Under the pieces are notes generated by a model. That model saw nothing but the letters and a program-made list of their open reading frames with translations. It was not told the origin of the DNA and did no database searches. This document shows, in pieces, positions 4,918 to 5,512 of a stretch of DNA of 5,512 bases (position 1 is its first letter; each line of letters begins with the position of its first letter). The DNA comes from Collinsella sp. (lineage in GTDB: Bacteria > Actinomycetota > Coriobacteriia > Coriobacteriales > Coriobacteriaceae), in contig JAHHSP010000084.1 of assembly GCA_020025115.1 (NCBI GenBank), positions 1 to 5,512 on the forward strand, read 5' to 3'. Both the position numbers and the translations under genes were made by a program.

Positions 4918-5508
4918 ATGAAACGAGAAACACCACATGTCAACGGGTCTCTTCGGTCCGAGGCATTCATGGAACATGCAATAGGACGACATCGCGGGGC
5001 GGTCATTCGACTTGCCATGGCGCGGACACGCTGCGCGGCGGATGCCCAAGATGTCGCACAGGACGTGTTCATCAAGTTGTTGCGAAGCACCGTGAGCTTT
5101 CACAGCGACGACCATCTGCGCGCCTGGCTGCTGCGAGCCACGCATGATTCCTGCGTCGATCTGCATCGGCAGGCTTGGCGAAGGCACGTGGAGGCATATG
5201 AGGATATGGGCCGTATCGCGGACCATGCGATATCGGATGCAGCAATCGAGCAAGTCATGGACCATCCCGTATGGGCAGCTATGGAGCGCTTGCCCGACAA
5301 ACTGCGATGTGCATTGCATCTGCATTATGTCGAAGAATGCAGCATAGCCGAAGTTGCCGACATTATGGGGTGCACGGAAGCGGCAACGCGAACGCGCCTG
5401 CATCGCGGGCGTAAGAGACTGGCTGCCGAGCTAGCGAAACTCGGCCATACGCCGTATCCGGCAGTCGCAACGAAAAAGAGCCTTGGTTCGTACGAGCAAC
5501 CCCGCTGA
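4918..5508 (+). CDS. ECF-subfamily RNA polymerase sigma factor (sigma-70 family)
   Basis: It directs RNA polymerase to a specific set of promoters, usually in response to an envelope or stress signal. The protein is 196 residues, normal for a two-domain ECF factor. Region 2 spans about 20-90, with ADAQDVAQDVFIKLLRS (41-57, the core-binding region 2.2) and HLRAWLLRATHDSCVDLHRQ (66-85, regions 2.3-2.4, -10 recognition). Region 4 spans about 116-170, with MERLPDKLRCALHLHYVEE, then the helix-turn-helix SIAEVADIMGCTEAATRTRL and HRGRKRLAAEL. About 25 polar residues follow as a tail. The linker contains many acidic and aromatic residues but no extra domain. The ATG at 4918 has a near-perfect AAGGAGGTG site; an in-frame GTG at 4909 overlaps that site and is rejected. 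An anti-sigma gene often follows such a gene, but the window ends 4 nt after the stop. Codon use is somewhat less GC-biased than in argS. The ECF group cannot be assigned by eye. Confidence 0.93.
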   Translation: MKRETPHVNGSLRSEAFMEHAIGRHRGAVIRLAMARTRCAADAQDVAQDVFIKLLRSTVSFHSDDHLRAWLLRATHDSCVDLHRQAWRRHVEAYEDMGRIADHAISDAAIEQVMDHPVWAAMERLPDKLRCALHLHYVEECSIAEVADIMGCTEAATRTRLHRGRKRLAAELAKLGHTPYPAVATKKSLGSYEQPR

Positions 5509-5512
5509 CAGC

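Overview
The window reads as a chromosomal housekeeping region of a GC-rich actinobacterium. The class Coriobacteriia, with a Collinsella-like genome, is my best guess. The reasons are high GC with strong third-position GC, a CarD-type RNA polymerase regulator, an argS gene next to a gene whose long basic/acidic Ala-Pro-rich N-terminus resembles an actinobacterial Rho extension, and AGGAGG-type ribosome sites. The lineage is inferred from gene content and style; no database was consulted.

Layout. The left half is on the minus strand. A complete arginyl-tRNA synthetase gene (argS, 2936 to 1083) ends in a clear intrinsic terminator (1052 to 1016). A second minus-strand gene then starts at a GTG (875) and runs off the left edge. 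Only its low-complexity N-terminus is visible, and it is probably rho. A 311-bp divergent promoter region (2937-3247) separates argS from three plus-strand genes: a CarD/CdnL-family RNA polymerase-binding regulator (3248-3757), an HD-superfamily predicted hydrolase (3903-4502) and an ECF-type sigma factor (4918-5508). The 415 bp between the last two hold no convincing gene. They contain a perfect 12-bp inverted repeat, a related sequence about 280 bp further on, and the control region of the sigma gene.

How the genes relate. Three of the five products act on transcription: probable Rho (termination), CarD (open-complex stability at promoters) and the ECF sigma factor (promoter choice). ArgRS charges tRNA-Arg, and the HD protein is a probable metal-dependent phosphohydrolase of unknown substrate. 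Each gene appears to have its own promoter, so this is a set of single-gene units rather than an operon. The putative promoters of rho, argS and carD all look like extended -10 promoters with poor -35 boxes. The HD gene has a conventional -35/-10 pair, and the sigma gene has an ECF-like motif.

The most interesting signal is just upstream of the sigma gene. An ECF-style promoter (TGTAAC, 17 nt, CGTGTA) is interleaved with an inverted repeat whose right arm is the Shine-Dalgarno sequence. Transcripts from further upstream could have their ribosome site masked, while transcripts from the ECF promoter would start past the masking arm. I see no CRISPR array, tRNA, rRNA, insertion sequence or phage gene, and no evidence of a wholly new multi-gene system.
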